Assembly: GCA_002010915.1 (NCBI GenBank) | Contig: MTPG01000071.1 | Span: 14,019-51,768, forward strand | Reading direction: 5' to 3' | DNA length: 37,750 nt | DNA from: Desulfarculaceae bacterium JdFR-97 | GTDB taxonomy: Bacteria > Desulfobacterota > Desulfocorpusculales > Desulfocorpusculum | Shown: in pieces, positions 16,905-24,979 of the stretch | Layout: every line of letters begins with the position of its first letter | Position numbering within the stretch: the first letter of the stretch is position 1 | Notes under the pieces: model-generated | What the model saw: only the letters and a program-made list of their open reading frames with translations | The model's database searches: none | What the model was told of the DNA's origin: nothing | Translations under genes and position numbers: made by a program

Positions 16905-16937
16905 TGTAGGCGGACTCATGCGAAACTGAAGGGATCA

Positions 16938-16982
16938 ACGAAATAAAGGAGAGGGACCAGACCAGCGGACCGGACGGAAACG
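16938..16982. repeat. Period-9 repeat, five units
   Basis: Five successive 9-base words: ACGAAATAA, AGGAGAGGG, ACCAGACCA, GCGGACCGG, ACGGAAACG. They belong to the degenerate ACSARAYRG family described at 35879-36353 and sit between the convergent HDAC and DUF362 genes. Confidence 0.5.
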
Positions 16983-16986
16983 TCTC

Positions 16987-18060
16987 TCAATCAATCCGCT
17001 TCAGACGATAGCTTGTGCTGCCCATCCCGATCCTCTCTGCATGCCTCAGCTGCACCATGGGATCCAGATGGGGATGGGAAAGCGCGGCCAGGTCCTTTCC
17101 TCCCACCTCTCGAGTGAGGTCCAAGGTGGCCATATCCACCGCCACAGGGTCCGTGGATCCCAGGATCCCGATGTCGGGTAGGATCTTCTTCTGGGCCGTG
17201 GGCATGCAATCGCACTCCTTGGTCATGTCCACCAACACGTTGAAGAAAAAGCACTTTCCCTCCTTGTGGACCAGCGCCCCCATGGCGTACTCGGCCATGC
17301 TCCTCTGGAGTTGAGCCGATTCCTTCCCCCAGTTGTAGCGTATCGCATCGAATCGGCAGACGGCCAGGCACTGACCGCAGCCGATGCAGGCCTCTTGGAG
17401 GATGTAAGAAGACTCCTCCCTTTCCTCGATGGCCCCCTTGGGACACCATTTACGGCATTTCCCGCAGAGCTGGCATTTCTGGGGGTCGACCTGGGGCATG
17501 ATGGAGGAGTGCTGTCGCATCTTTCCCGCACGGGAGGCCAGCCCCATACCCAGGTTCTTGATGCAGGCCCCGAAGCCCGTGCCGATATGCCCTGTCGCGT
17601 GGGAGACCACCAGAAGGGCATCGGCCGCAAGGATCTCTCGGGCGATCTGAACCCGGCTGTGAAGTTCACCCGGGATCTCCACCTCCATTTCGGTGTTGCC
17701 CACAAGCCCGTCAGCCATGACAAAAGGGGCCCCCACCCGCTCTATGGAAAACCCGTGGCCATGGGCTAGAAGGATGTGTTGGATGGCGTTTCCCCTCTGC
17801 CCCCGATAGAGGGTGGACGTCTCGGTAAGAAAGGGGAAAGCCCGCGAACCCTTCACGCGTCGGACCAGCTCGGCCACCACTTGCGGGCGCACATGAGTGC
17901 GGTTTCCCTTCTCTCCCACATGCACCTTGATGGCCACAAGCTCCCTCTGTGAGATCCTCGAGGCCACATCAGCGGCTTCATAGAGCCTCCCCACGGCCTT
18001 GGCCTGTTCCTTGGGAGTGGCCCCGTCACGAACCTCCACCAAGTAGACCCATGAACTCAT
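16987..18060 (-). CDS. DUF362 domain protein with two 4Fe-4S clusters
   Basis: A 357-residue cytoplasmic iron-sulfur protein of unknown role. The N-terminal DUF362 domain includes IKVHVGEKGNRTHVRP, TETSTLYRG and the SHATGHIGTGFGACIKNLGMG segment. A ferredoxin-like insert binds two clusters: CQLCGKCRKWC (Cys196, 199, 202, 206) and CIGCGQCLAVC (Cys225, 228, 231, 235). Members are common in anaerobes and probably take part in electron transfer. I place the start at the ATG at 18060 with a GGGGG tract before it; the frame is open further upstream, but that region is the shared divergent promoter region with purL. It is transcribed alone, divergent from purL. Confidence 0.85.
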   Translation of the reverse strand: MSSWVYLVEVRDGATPKEQAKAVGRLYEAADVASRISQRELVAIKVHVGEKGNRTHVRPQVVAELVRRVKGSRAFPFLTETSTLYRGQRGNAIQHILLAHGHGFSIERVGAPFVMADGLVGNTEMEVEIPGELHSRVQIAREILAADALLVVSHATGHIGTGFGACIKNLGMGLASRAGKMRQHSSIMPQVDPQKCQLCGKCRKWCPKGAIEEREESSYILQEACIGCGQCLAVCRFDAIRYNWGKESAQLQRSMAEYAMGALVHKEGKCFFFNVLVDMTKECDCMPTAQKKILPDIGILGSTDPVAVDMATLDLTREVGGKDLAALSHPHLDPMVQLRHAERIGMGSTSYRLKRID

Positions 18061-18184
18061 CCCACATCCCCCTTTGCCCGAACCTTCAGCCCGGAATGCT
18101 ATGCCAACAACGCTCCTCATGGCAAGCCCAAGCCTCATGTGTGGGACCTGGGGCCCTGAGTCCTTCTCCGTAATCCCCTCGGGA

Positions 18185-18213
18185 TTGACGGCTGAGGCCC
18201 CCCGGAGTATAAA
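18185..18213 (+). promoter_or_regulatory. Probable sigma70-type promoter of purL
   Basis: TTGACG (18185-18190) and TATAAA (18208-18213) are exactly 17 bases apart, one mismatch from consensus in each box. It points to purL, whose ATG is 50 bases downstream. This is the clearest promoter in the window. Confidence 0.65.
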
Positions 18214-18263
18214 GTTGAGTGCCCACCCCATTGACTCTATCCATGGGAAGGGGATGACCGCCA

Positions 18264-21239
18264 ATGATCCATCGCATCGAGATCGGCTTCCTGGAGGATG
18301 TCGGGGATGCGTACGGAGCACGCATCGCAAGGCGCATCTCTGAACATCTCGGTTTTGCCGTTGATCGAGCCCGCACCATCGATGTCTACACTGTGGAGGG
18401 AGACATCTCCGAGGGCCAGGCCGAACAGATCGCCCGAGAGCTCTTTCTCGACCCCATCACCCAGGAATTCCGCGTGAACCGCCCCCTGGCCCGGGATTTC
18501 GACTGGCTCATTGAAGTGGGCTACCTCCCCGGGGTGACGGATAACGTGGGGCGCACCGCCCGAGAGACCATCGAGACCTTTTTGGAGAGACCGCTGGGTG
18601 GGGGGATCTACACCTCGCGGCAATACCTCCTTTGGGGACGCCTCTCCAGGGAGGAGGTGGAGCAGATCGCCGTGCGGCTTCTGGCCAACACCCTCATCCA
18701 GCGGTACGAGATCCGAAGCCGCAGACAGTGGGAGGAAGGCCGGATCATCCCTCCACGGGTCCCCAAGGTCAGGGGCGAAGCAGTGGACCACGTGGAGGAG
18801 ATAGACCTCGAGATCCCCGACTCCGACCTTATGAGGCTGAGCCAGGAGCGCGTCCTTGTGCTGGACCTCAGGGAGATGAGGGCCATCCAGGCCTATCTCA
18901 GGCGCAGTGAGGTCCTGGAAGCCAGGCAACGGGTTGGACTGGGGCCGAGGATCACGGATGTGGAGATCGAGGCCCTGGCCCAGACCTGGTCCGAGCATTG
19001 CAAGCACAAGATATTCAACGCTGTTATCCGGTATGTGGACGAGACAGGCCGCCAACGGGTCATCCACAGCCTCTTCGATACATTCATTCGAGGGGCCACT
19101 CAGAAGGTCCGCGAGGCATTGGGACATCGGGACTGGTGCCTCTCCGTATTCAAGGACAACGCCGGTGTCATCCGGTTCAACGATGAGTGGAACCTGGTCT
19201 TCAAGGTGGAAACCCACAACACCCCCTCGGCCCTGGAACCCTATGGAGGTGCCCTCACCGGCATTGTGGGGGTCAACCGGGATCCTTTCGGCACAGGAAA
19301 GGGGGCCAAGCTGATCTTCAATACGGACGTCTTCTGTTTCGCCCCCCCGGATTACGACAAGCCCCTCCCCCCCCGTCTTCTCCATCCGCGGCGGATATTC
19401 GAGGGGGTCAGAGAGGGAGTCGAACACGGAGGTAACAAGAGTGGGATACCCACGGTCAACGGATCCATCGTCTTCGACGAGCGCTATGCGGGAAAACCCC
19501 TTGTCTACTGCGGGACAGGAGGGCTGATGCCCCGCACTATCAAGGGAGAGCCCGCCCACGAGAAGGCCGCCAGAGCTGGCGATCTCATCGTGATGACGGG
19601 AGGCCGGATCGGTAAGGACGGTATCCACGGCGCCACCTTCTCCAGCGAGGAGCTCCATGAGGGCTCCCCGGCCACAGCCGTCCAGATCGGAGATCCCATC
19701 ACGCAGAAAAAGATGACCGACTTCCTCCTCAAGGCACGGGACGAGGGCCTCTACACGGCCATCACGGACAACGGCGCCGGGGGGCTCTCGTCTTCGGTGG
19801 GGGAAATGGCCAAGGATTGCGGGGGCTGCGAACTCCATCTCGACCGAGCTCCCTTGAAATACCAGGGACTGCGGCCATGGGAGATCCTCCTCTCAGAGGC
19901 CCAAGAACGAATGACTCTGGCCGTGCCTCCGGAGAAGGAGGCCCGATTCCTGGAGCTGGCCCGCCGTATGGGTGTGGAGGCGACGGTCCTGGGACGTTTC
20001 ACGGACAGCGGCTACTTTCATGTGCTTTACGAGGGAAGGACCGTGGCCTACCTGGATATGGACTTCCTCCACGATGGAGTCCCCCGGATGGAGCTCGAGG
20101 CCCGATGGAGCCCTCCTAGACATGAGGAGCCGGACTTCCCCTGCCCCGAGGAGTTGACCTCCCTCCTGCTCGCCATGCTCGGCAGGCTCAACATCTGCAG
20201 CAAGGAATCCGTGGTTCGACAATATGACCATGAGGTCCAGGGGGGAAGCGCGGTCAAACCCATGGTGGGGGCTATGGAGGACGGACCGGGAGATGCCGCC
20301 GTGTTGCGGCCCTTGCTCGACTCCACGGAGGGGGTGGTCGTCTCCCATGGAATATGTCCCCGGTACAGCGACATTGACACCTACGCCATGATGGCAGCCG
20401 CCATCGATGAGGCCCTTCGAAATTACCTCTGTGTGGGAGGGGTCATGGACCGCTTGGGAGGACTGGACAACTTTTGTTGGCCTGACCCCGTCCAATCCGA
20501 GAAAACCCCCGATGGCCACTATAAGCTGGCCCAACTGGTGCGAGCCAACCAGGCCCTCTACGATATCACTACAGCCTACGGCATCCCCTGTATCTCCGGC
20601 AAAGACAGCATGAAGAACGACTACAAGATCGGGGAGACCAAGATCAGCATCCCCCCTACGGTCCTCTTCTCCCTGATCGGCCGGATCCCAGATGTCCGAA
20701 AGGCCGTGACCATGGACGTCAAGCGCCCCGGCGACCTGGTCTACGTCCTCGGGATGACCCGTCCTGAATTGGGAGGGTCCGAATATTTCGCCCACTACGG
20801 GTTCGTGGGAAACGGGGTCCCCCGCGTGAGGCCCGATGACTTCCTCCCCCTGTATCGTTCCCTCCAAGACGCCATTCAGGACGGCCTCATCGCCTCCTGT
20901 CACGACTGCTCCGACGGAGGGCTGGGGGTGGCGCTGGCGGAGACGGCCTTCGCCGGGGGTTACGGCATGGAGGTGGAGCTGGGAAAGGTCCCTCAGGAAG
21001 GGCTGGATCGTGACGACTGGATCCTCTTCTCAGAATCGCAAGGACGTTTTGTGATCACGGTTCACCCGGAACACAGGGAGGCCTTCGAAGAACGCATGGC
21101 GGGCCTTCCTGCGGCGATGGTGGGCAGGGTGCGGGAGGATTCCCTCTTTTTAGTGAAGGACCGAACCGGAAGGCTCATCGTCAAGTCGCAAATCCAAAAG
21201 CTTAAGGCCTCCTGGAAACGCCCCTTGGCCGACTTTTGA
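18264..21239 (+). CDS. purL: Phosphoribosylformylglycinamidine synthase, PurS-PurL fusion
   Basis: Converts FGAR to FGAM in purine synthesis, using ATP and ammonia from glutamine. The protein has 991 residues. The first about 180 look like PurS-type small domains (MIHRIEIGFLEDVGDAYG; a second copy around DWLIEVGYLPGVTDNVG), and PurL follows: QTWSEHCKHK near residue 245, KVETHNTPSALEPYGGA and the glycine-rich TDNGAGGLSS, then the second half with GKDSMKNDY and HDCSDGGLGVAL. There is no C-terminal glutaminase domain, so a separate PurQ must supply ammonia; none is in the window. A strong promoter lies upstream. The gene is followed after 3 bases by the convergent arsR gene. Confidence 0.93.
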   Translation: MIHRIEIGFLEDVGDAYGARIARRISEHLGFAVDRARTIDVYTVEGDISEGQAEQIARELFLDPITQEFRVNRPLARDFDWLIEVGYLPGVTDNVGRTARETIETFLERPLGGGIYTSRQYLLWGRLSREEVEQIAVRLLANTLIQRYEIRSRRQWEEGRIIPPRVPKVRGEAVDHVEEIDLEIPDSDLMRLSQERVLVLDLREMRAIQAYLRRSEVLEARQRVGLGPRITDVEIEALAQTWSEHCKHKIFNAVIRYVDETGRQRVIHSLFDTFIRGATQKVREALGHRDWCLSVFKDNAGVIRFNDEWNLVFKVETHNTPSALEPYGGALTGIVGVNRDPFGTGKGAKLIFNTDVFCFAPPDYDKPLPPRLLHPRRIFEGVREGVEHGGNKSGIPTVNGSIVFDERYAGKPLVYCGTGGLMPRTIKGEPAHEKAARAGDLIVMTGGRIGKDGIHGATFSSEELHEGSPATAVQIGDPITQKKMTDFLLKARDEGLYTAITDNGAGGLSSSVGEMAKDCGGCELHLDRAPLKYQGLRPWEILLSEAQERMTLAVPPEKEARFLELARRMGVEATVLGRFTDSGYFHVLYEGRTVAYLDMDFLHDGVPRMELEARWSPPRHEEPDFPCPEELTSLLLAMLGRLNICSKESVVRQYDHEVQGGSAVKPMVGAMEDGPGDAAVLRPLLDSTEGVVVSHGICPRYSDIDTYAMMAAAIDEALRNYLCVGGVMDRLGGLDNFCWPDPVQSEKTPDGHYKLAQLVRANQALYDITTAYGIPCISGKDSMKNDYKIGETKISIPPTVLFSLIGRIPDVRKAVTMDVKRPGDLVYVLGMTRPELGGSEYFAHYGFVGNGVPRVRPDDFLPLYRSLQDAIQDGLIASCHDCSDGGLGVALAETAFAGGYGMEVELGKVPQEGLDRDDWILFSESQGRFVITVHPEHREAFEERMAGLPAAMVGRVREDSLFLVKDRTGRLIVKSQIQKLKASWKRPLADF

Positions 21240-21242
21240 AGA

Positions 21243-21632
21243 TCATTCCCTAAAGGGCCCATTCGGAACGGATTGAGGACCACCCGACTTCCCTTCCCCG
21301 GAGGGGGAAGGGCTCGCTTCTTTTTCTTTATACTTGAGGATGCTGAGGATCAGGTCGCGGACCAAGGGGTGGGTGAGGAAATAGTGGACCTCGACTCCCT
21401 CTCGTCGAGAAGCGATGATCCCCTGCCGTTTCATGATGTTTAAGTGCTGGGAGACATTAGATTGGGAAAGCCCTAGACAACTCCAGATGTTCTTGACATT
21501 GCAATCTCCCACCTCGGAGAGACCGTAGACGATCTGAAGCCTAACCGGATGGGCCAACACACGAAGGAGATCCGCCTCCTCACTAAAGTCCAGCTCCTTG
21601 ACCTGGGTCATCACCGCCTCTTTGTCCGCCAT
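21243..21632 (-). CDS. ArsR-family winged-helix transcription regulator
   Basis: A 129-residue DNA-binding repressor. ADLLRVLAHPVRLQIVYGL begins the winged helix, VGDCNVKNIWSCLGLSQSNVSQHLNIMKRQGI contains the recognition helix, and VEVHYFLTHPLV forms the wing and dimer helix. Two cysteines (in DCNV and SCLG) lie near the classical metal site of ArsR/SmtB repressors, but the usual ELCVCDL motif is not complete, so metal or redox sensing is only possible. The C-terminal 25 residues (SPSPSGEGKSGG...) are low complexity because the DNA there forms a hairpin that may end purL transcription. No obvious target gene is adjacent. Confidence 0.88.
   Translation of the reverse strand: MADKEAVMTQVKELDFSEEADLLRVLAHPVRLQIVYGLSEVGDCNVKNIWSCLGLSQSNVSQHLNIMKRQGIIASRREGVEVHYFLTHPLVRDLILSILKYKEKEASPSPSGEGKSGGPQSVPNGPFRE
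21291..21330 (+). terminator. Possible intrinsic terminator of purL inside the 3' end of arsR
   Basis: A perfect 9-bp stem, CCCTTCCCC-GGAG-GGGGAAGGG (21291-21312), is followed by CTCGCTTCTTTTTCTTTA, a T-rich tract starting 7-8 bases after the stem. It lies about 50 bases after the purL stop and within the antisense arsR coding sequence. The displaced T tract makes this tentative. Confidence 0.4.
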
Positions 21633-21799
21633 GACACCGTCCCCCTTGACTTTGAGGATATCTAAAGCCCAAGATTACCACCGCAATCATTCAATGGGAG
21701 GTCCCACTTCATCCTCCTCCCCCATAAAGGAACTGCCATGTCCCACCTAGATGGGCCACCCTAGAGCCACCCAAATAACTGCCCAGCTATTCCCCATGC

Positions 21800-22010
21800 A
21801 TCTTTCAATGCGCAGGCTGAAATCCGTCAATGACATTAGCCCACTCCACTCGGTGGACAGGCTAAAGCCTGCGGCTACAAAATGTCTTTCCGCCCTTGGC
21901 GGACTTCCTGCTCCAGTTTGGTGGGCCCCTAGCCTCTAGCCTTTCCGCCAAGGGGCGGATGTGCCGTACGCCTTGCGCCGCCCCCTCGGTAAGCGAAGGT
22001 CATTTTCCAC
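21800..22010. repeat. Intergenic repeat block (hairpin CAGGCT/AGCCTG and conserved tail)
   Basis: The block starts ATGCGCAGGCTGAAATCCGTCA, holds the hairpin CAGGCT-AA-AGCCTG (21858-21871) followed by CGGCTAC, and ends with GCCGTACGCC and GCGCCGCCCCCTCGGTAAG. The block at 22749-22913 has the same order of elements: ATGCGCGGGCTGAATCCGTCA, TGCGGCTA, GCCGTGTGCC, GCGCCGCTCCCTTGGTGAG. The pair is a dispersed, imperfect repeat. No gene is supported between 21633 and 22178. Confidence 0.6.
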
Positions 22011-22024
22011 ATATTTACAAATAT
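22011..22024. promoter_or_regulatory. Short AT-rich dyad, possible operator
   Basis: Perfect dyad ATATTT-AC-AAATAT in an AT-rich patch that also contains CATAATATGGTGAT. ArsR-family repressors often bind dyads of similar composition, and arsR lies 380 bases away, but no direct link is shown. Confidence 0.25.
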
Positions 22025-22178
22025 CATAATATGGTGATAAAAGAAAGAAAATGGAGAGGGAAAACCGGAATCAGATGGCTGGGTCTCCCCAGTGCGGAAA
22101 AGAGAAGGCGGATAGGAAGGAATCAGGCTCCCTAGTGAAAGGAGAGCTGGTAATCCTCGATCAGCAAGGAGGGGTTTC

Positions 22179-22355
22179 ATGGAGGGTTCTGTTGTGCTCC
22201 AACTATCGGAAGAGGAGCTTGTGCGTCTCAAGAAAATCCTTCAGCGTCGAGACGAAGGAGAAAGCCTCCTTTTTATCCGCGAAGTGCTCCGACCCAAGCT
22301 TCACACCCTGCGAAGCCGTGAGCTTCGATCGGATCGTCCTACGAGTGTGGGTTGA
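22179..22355 (+). CDS. Small helical protein of unknown function (58 aa)
   Basis: An ATG at 22179 preceded by AAGGAGG with 6 bases spacing, the best ribosome site in the region. The product reads MEGSVVLQLSEEELVRLKKI, then QRRDEGESLLFIREVLRPKL and ends HTLRSRELRSDRPTSVG. It starts with a strand and continues as one or two charged amphipathic helices; there is no signal peptide or membrane segment. It resembles small antitoxin-like or adaptor proteins in size and charge, but I recognise no family. It stands alone in a repeat-rich region between arsR and the PD-(D/E)XK gene. Confidence 0.6.
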   Translation: MEGSVVLQLSEEELVRLKKILQRRDEGESLLFIREVLRPKLHTLRSRELRSDRPTSVG

Positions 22356-22634
22356 TTCCGTCTCGGTCTTCCTTGCGCCGATCCACGGCGCAGACGTCCC
22401 GGCTCATTCATGTCCTTACGCCCAGCTTGGGAAAAATCCATCGATTCAAGATGATCCATACTGCCACAACTCCCAAAATCCAGATCCATCCTTCCATGCG
22501 AACCTCCGCTTCTGCTCTTCCTTAAGTATAGCGCATCAGGGGGAGACCTCACAGTCCTGGATCACTGGACGATTTGGACCCCCGATCATTCTCTAGGAAC
22601 TGCCATATCCCTCCCTGCCAAGGCACGATGTGCA

Positions 22635-22717
22635 CCCTCGATGAATGAAAAAGCTTCCGGATGCGAGGGGGTAGGGGCGACTTCAGTCGCCCCCTTTTGG
22701 GAGGCTAAAGCCTCCCC
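22635..22717. repeat. Dispersed repeat with two adjacent perfect hairpins
   Basis: The unit begins ACCCTCGATGAATGAA, continues GCTTCCGGATGCGAGGG, and then holds hairpins GGGGCGAC-TTCA-GTCGCCCC (22675-22694) and GGGAGGCT-AA-AGCCTCCC (22700-22717). A diverged copy lies on the minus strand at 36052-36127 (ACCCTTGATGGATGAA, GCTTGCCGGATGCAAGGG, GACTTCAGTCGCCC). The first hairpin is followed by CTTTT and could act as a terminator for the 58-aa gene. Confidence 0.65.
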
Positions 22718-22748
22718 TCCCCAGCGAGTGGGAGTATATTTCCTGACC

Positions 22749-22913
22749 ATGCGCGGGCTGAATCCGTCACAAATCCAAGATATGGTTCATGATGAGCGGG
22801 CTAGGGTCTGCGGCTATCCCGCTACCAGCGGGACTACCCCGCCTAGGGCGGGGCTCCATGGTAGGCCGTGTGCCTCCGGCGCCGCTCCCTTGGTGAGGGG
22901 AAGGCCTTTTCCC
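22749..22913. repeat. Second copy of the 21800-22010 repeat block
   Basis: Same order of elements as the block at 21800-22010, plus two further perfect hairpins, CCCGCT-ACC-AGCGGG (22818-22832) and CCCCGCC-TAG-GGCGGGG (22837-22853). The open frame that runs through it into the next gene is not coding here; this is why the PD-(D/E)XK gene is started at 23004. Confidence 0.6.
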
Positions 22914-23003
22914 TATGGACTAATGCGAGCCAGCGACCAGTATAGCGCTGTGGGAATGGTTGTGATACAAAGGGGGAGCCCCTATGGGGATTTGGGGGGC
23001 AGG

Positions 23004-23912
23004 ATGGAAGGGGATTGGAGACAGATTCGAATGGAGCTTCGACGGCTTGAGGCCCAGGTAGCCTCCTTGAAGCGGTGGGTGGAGCGCTACGGCGGAGGGT
23101 TGAAGGGGATGCTCACTCGCCGTGGCCTCCAGGTGCACCGAAGGGCACCCGAGGACCGTTTCCTTCTTCCCCCCGAGGCCGATGAATATCAAAGGGATCG
23201 ATTCTACAGGCTCCTTCACCGCTATTCTTTCCGGCTACTTTTGCGGGATGTGATCCGTCTGAGGGAGGGATTCGGAGCCGAAGAGCTCACATCCTACTGC
23301 TCCATCCGGACCGCAAGGGGGTATCTGAGCACCCTCCAGGCCTTGGGCATCGTGGAGAAGCTCTCACTGGAGAGGTGGCGGCTGCGGAGGACCAGGGTCA
23401 ACAGCTTCGGCGAGACTTTGGAGTGGTTTGTGGCAGAGATTCTCCGAAGGGAGTTCTTCGCCGATGTCCTCCATTCGGTCTCCTTCCGCAGCTCCCCTCC
23501 GGGAGGAGACTTCGATGTACTGGCTTGTATGGAGGGAATCTTGGTCTACATCGAGGTCAAGTCATCGCCCCCGCGCGGAATCGAAGCCGAAGAGGTGCAG
23601 GGGTTCCTCCGGCGACGGGAGTTCCTGGCCCCTCACTTGGCCCTCTTTCTGGTGGATACGCATCTCCGCATGAGAGACAAGATGGCCCCGATCCTGGAGG
23701 ATGCCTTGGGAGGGGGACCCTGGGAGGTCTTCGGCCCGCTTCGACGGGTCCATCGCCTTCGCAAGGAGATCTTCCATGCGGGCCATCGAATCTACCTCCT
23801 CAACGCCTCCAGGGGCATCCTGAGCAATCTGCGCGTGTGTTTCCTGGACTTCCTGCGCCACGGCCATCCGGCCACGTGCACCGCGGTGGAAAACGAAGAC
23901 CTTCTCCAGTGA
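23004..23912 (+). CDS. PD-(D/E)XK nuclease-like protein with coiled coil and winged helix
   Basis: A 302-residue protein with no family name that I recognise. Residues 1-30 (RQIRMELRRLEAQVASLKRW) form a short coiled coil. Residues about 90-122 (GAEELTSYCSIRTARGYLST, then LQALGIVEKL) look like a winged-helix segment. Residues 133-190 carry the restriction-endonuclease-like core: Glu140 in GETLEWF, Asp169/Asp171 in GGDFDV, and YIEVKSSP with Glu184 and Lys186. That ExK signature suggests a DNA or RNA nuclease or a catalytic relic. The start at 23004 has a GGGGGG tract upstream and avoids the repeat; an ATG at 22956 is possible. It is followed after 9 bases by the phosphatase gene, so the two may be co-transcribed. 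Confidence 0.7.
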   Translation: MEGDWRQIRMELRRLEAQVASLKRWVERYGGGLKGMLTRRGLQVHRRAPEDRFLLPPEADEYQRDRFYRLLHRYSFRLLLRDVIRLREGFGAEELTSYCSIRTARGYLSTLQALGIVEKLSLERWRLRRTRVNSFGETLEWFVAEILRREFFADVLHSVSFRSSPPGGDFDVLACMEGILVYIEVKSSPPRGIEAEEVQGFLRRREFLAPHLALFLVDTHLRMRDKMAPILEDALGGGPWEVFGPLRRVHRLRKEIFHAGHRIYLLNASRGILSNLRVCFLDFLRHGHPATCTAVENEDLLQ

Positions 23913-23921
23913 GGTGGATCC

Positions 23922-24923
23922 ATGGAGGACTTTGAAAGAGAATTGGAGGCCGCTATTCAAGCTGTGGAAATGGCGAGCCGCCTCTGTCGAAACGTCCAAA
24001 AGGAGTTGGTGGACGAGCACACACTGGCCAAAAAGGACCGAAGCCCTGTGACAGTGGCCGATTTCGGCTCCCAGGCCCTCGTCTGTCACCTGCTCCAGGA
24101 GACCTTCCCCCATGACCCGGTGATGGCAGAGGAGACACCGGATTACCTCTACCGCCCGGACAACGCCTCGCTCCTGGCCACGGTAACGGAGCATGTCAGG
24201 CGGCTTCTTCCCCATGCCTCGAAGGAGGATGTGGTCCGTTGGATCGGCAGGGGAAGCCAGCGGGCCGCCCCTCGATACTGGTGCCTCGACCCCATCGACG
24301 GGACCAAGGGATATCTTCGGGGCGACCAATATGCCATCGCTCTAGCCCTGGTGGTGGAGGGAACCGTCCGATTGGGTGTCCTTTCCTGCCCCAACCTCCC
24401 TGTGGACCTGAACCATCCGGAAGGGCCCCGCGGGGTGGTCTTTTTCTGCATCCATGCGGGAGGAGCCTTTCAGAGGCCCCTGGGGGCATCCTCCATACCT
24501 CAGCCCATCTGCGTCTCTGCCGCTGGCTCCGGGAAGGAAGCTCGCTTTTGCGAAAGCTTCGAATCGATCCATACGGACCATGAGACCCATCAGGTCTTGG
24601 CGAACAAGCTCGGAATCACGACTCCACCTATCCGCATGGACAGCCAGGCTAAGTACGGGTTGGTGGCTCGGGGGGACGCTTGCCTCTACCTCAGGCTCCC
24701 CAACCCCTCTACACCCGACTACCGAGAGAAGGTCTGGGACCATGCTGCAGGGAGCATCCTGGTGGAGGAGGCGGGGGGGAAGGTCACCGATGTCCGAGGA
24801 CATCCGTTGGATTTTGGGCAGGGCCCACTTCTGAAGAAAAACATAGGGGTCGTAGCCACAAACGGGAATCTTCACCCGAAGGTCCTGGAAGCCTTGAAAG
24901 AATCGGCCCCCTTCACACGGTAA
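23922..24923 (+). CDS. 3'(2'),5'-bisphosphate nucleotidase-like inositol monophosphatase family enzyme
   Basis: A 333-residue Mg2+-dependent phosphatase like HAL2/CysQ, expected to remove the 3'-phosphate of PAP, the by-product of sulfate transfer. The family signatures are complete: the metal-binding glutamates in VMAEETPDY (Glu70, Glu71), DPIDGTKGYLRG (Asp123, Asp126), and WDHAAG near residue 282. The length matches the eukaryotic-type HAL2 group more than E. coli CysQ (246 residues). An SD-like GAGG precedes the ATG. It could instead act on inositol phosphates, but the GTKGYLRG signature favours bisphosphate nucleotides. Confidence 0.88.
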   Translation: MEDFERELEAAIQAVEMASRLCRNVQKELVDEHTLAKKDRSPVTVADFGSQALVCHLLQETFPHDPVMAEETPDYLYRPDNASLLATVTEHVRRLLPHASKEDVVRWIGRGSQRAAPRYWCLDPIDGTKGYLRGDQYAIALALVVEGTVRLGVLSCPNLPVDLNHPEGPRGVVFFCIHAGGAFQRPLGASSIPQPICVSAAGSGKEARFCESFESIHTDHETHQVLANKLGITTPPIRMDSQAKYGLVARGDACLYLRLPNPSTPDYREKVWDHAAGSILVEEAGGKVTDVRGHPLDFGQGPLLKKNIGVVATNGNLHPKVLEALKESAPFTR

Positions 24924-24979
24924 TCCATGCATATTACAATGGTTTGTTAAATCTCGAAAGGGCCTTGTGAGGTGATTCC

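Noticed and set aside
18237-19838. Minus-strand open frame of 533 aa
   Set aside because: Antisense to the PurS-PurL fusion, which has complete family motifs.
22051-22596. Plus-strand open frame of 181 aa
   Set aside because: No domain; it overlaps in another frame the well-started 58-aa gene at 22179.
22641-23003. N-terminal extension of the PD-(D/E)XK gene
   Set aside because: Encoded entirely by repeat blocks shared with other intergenic regions; the better start is at 23004.
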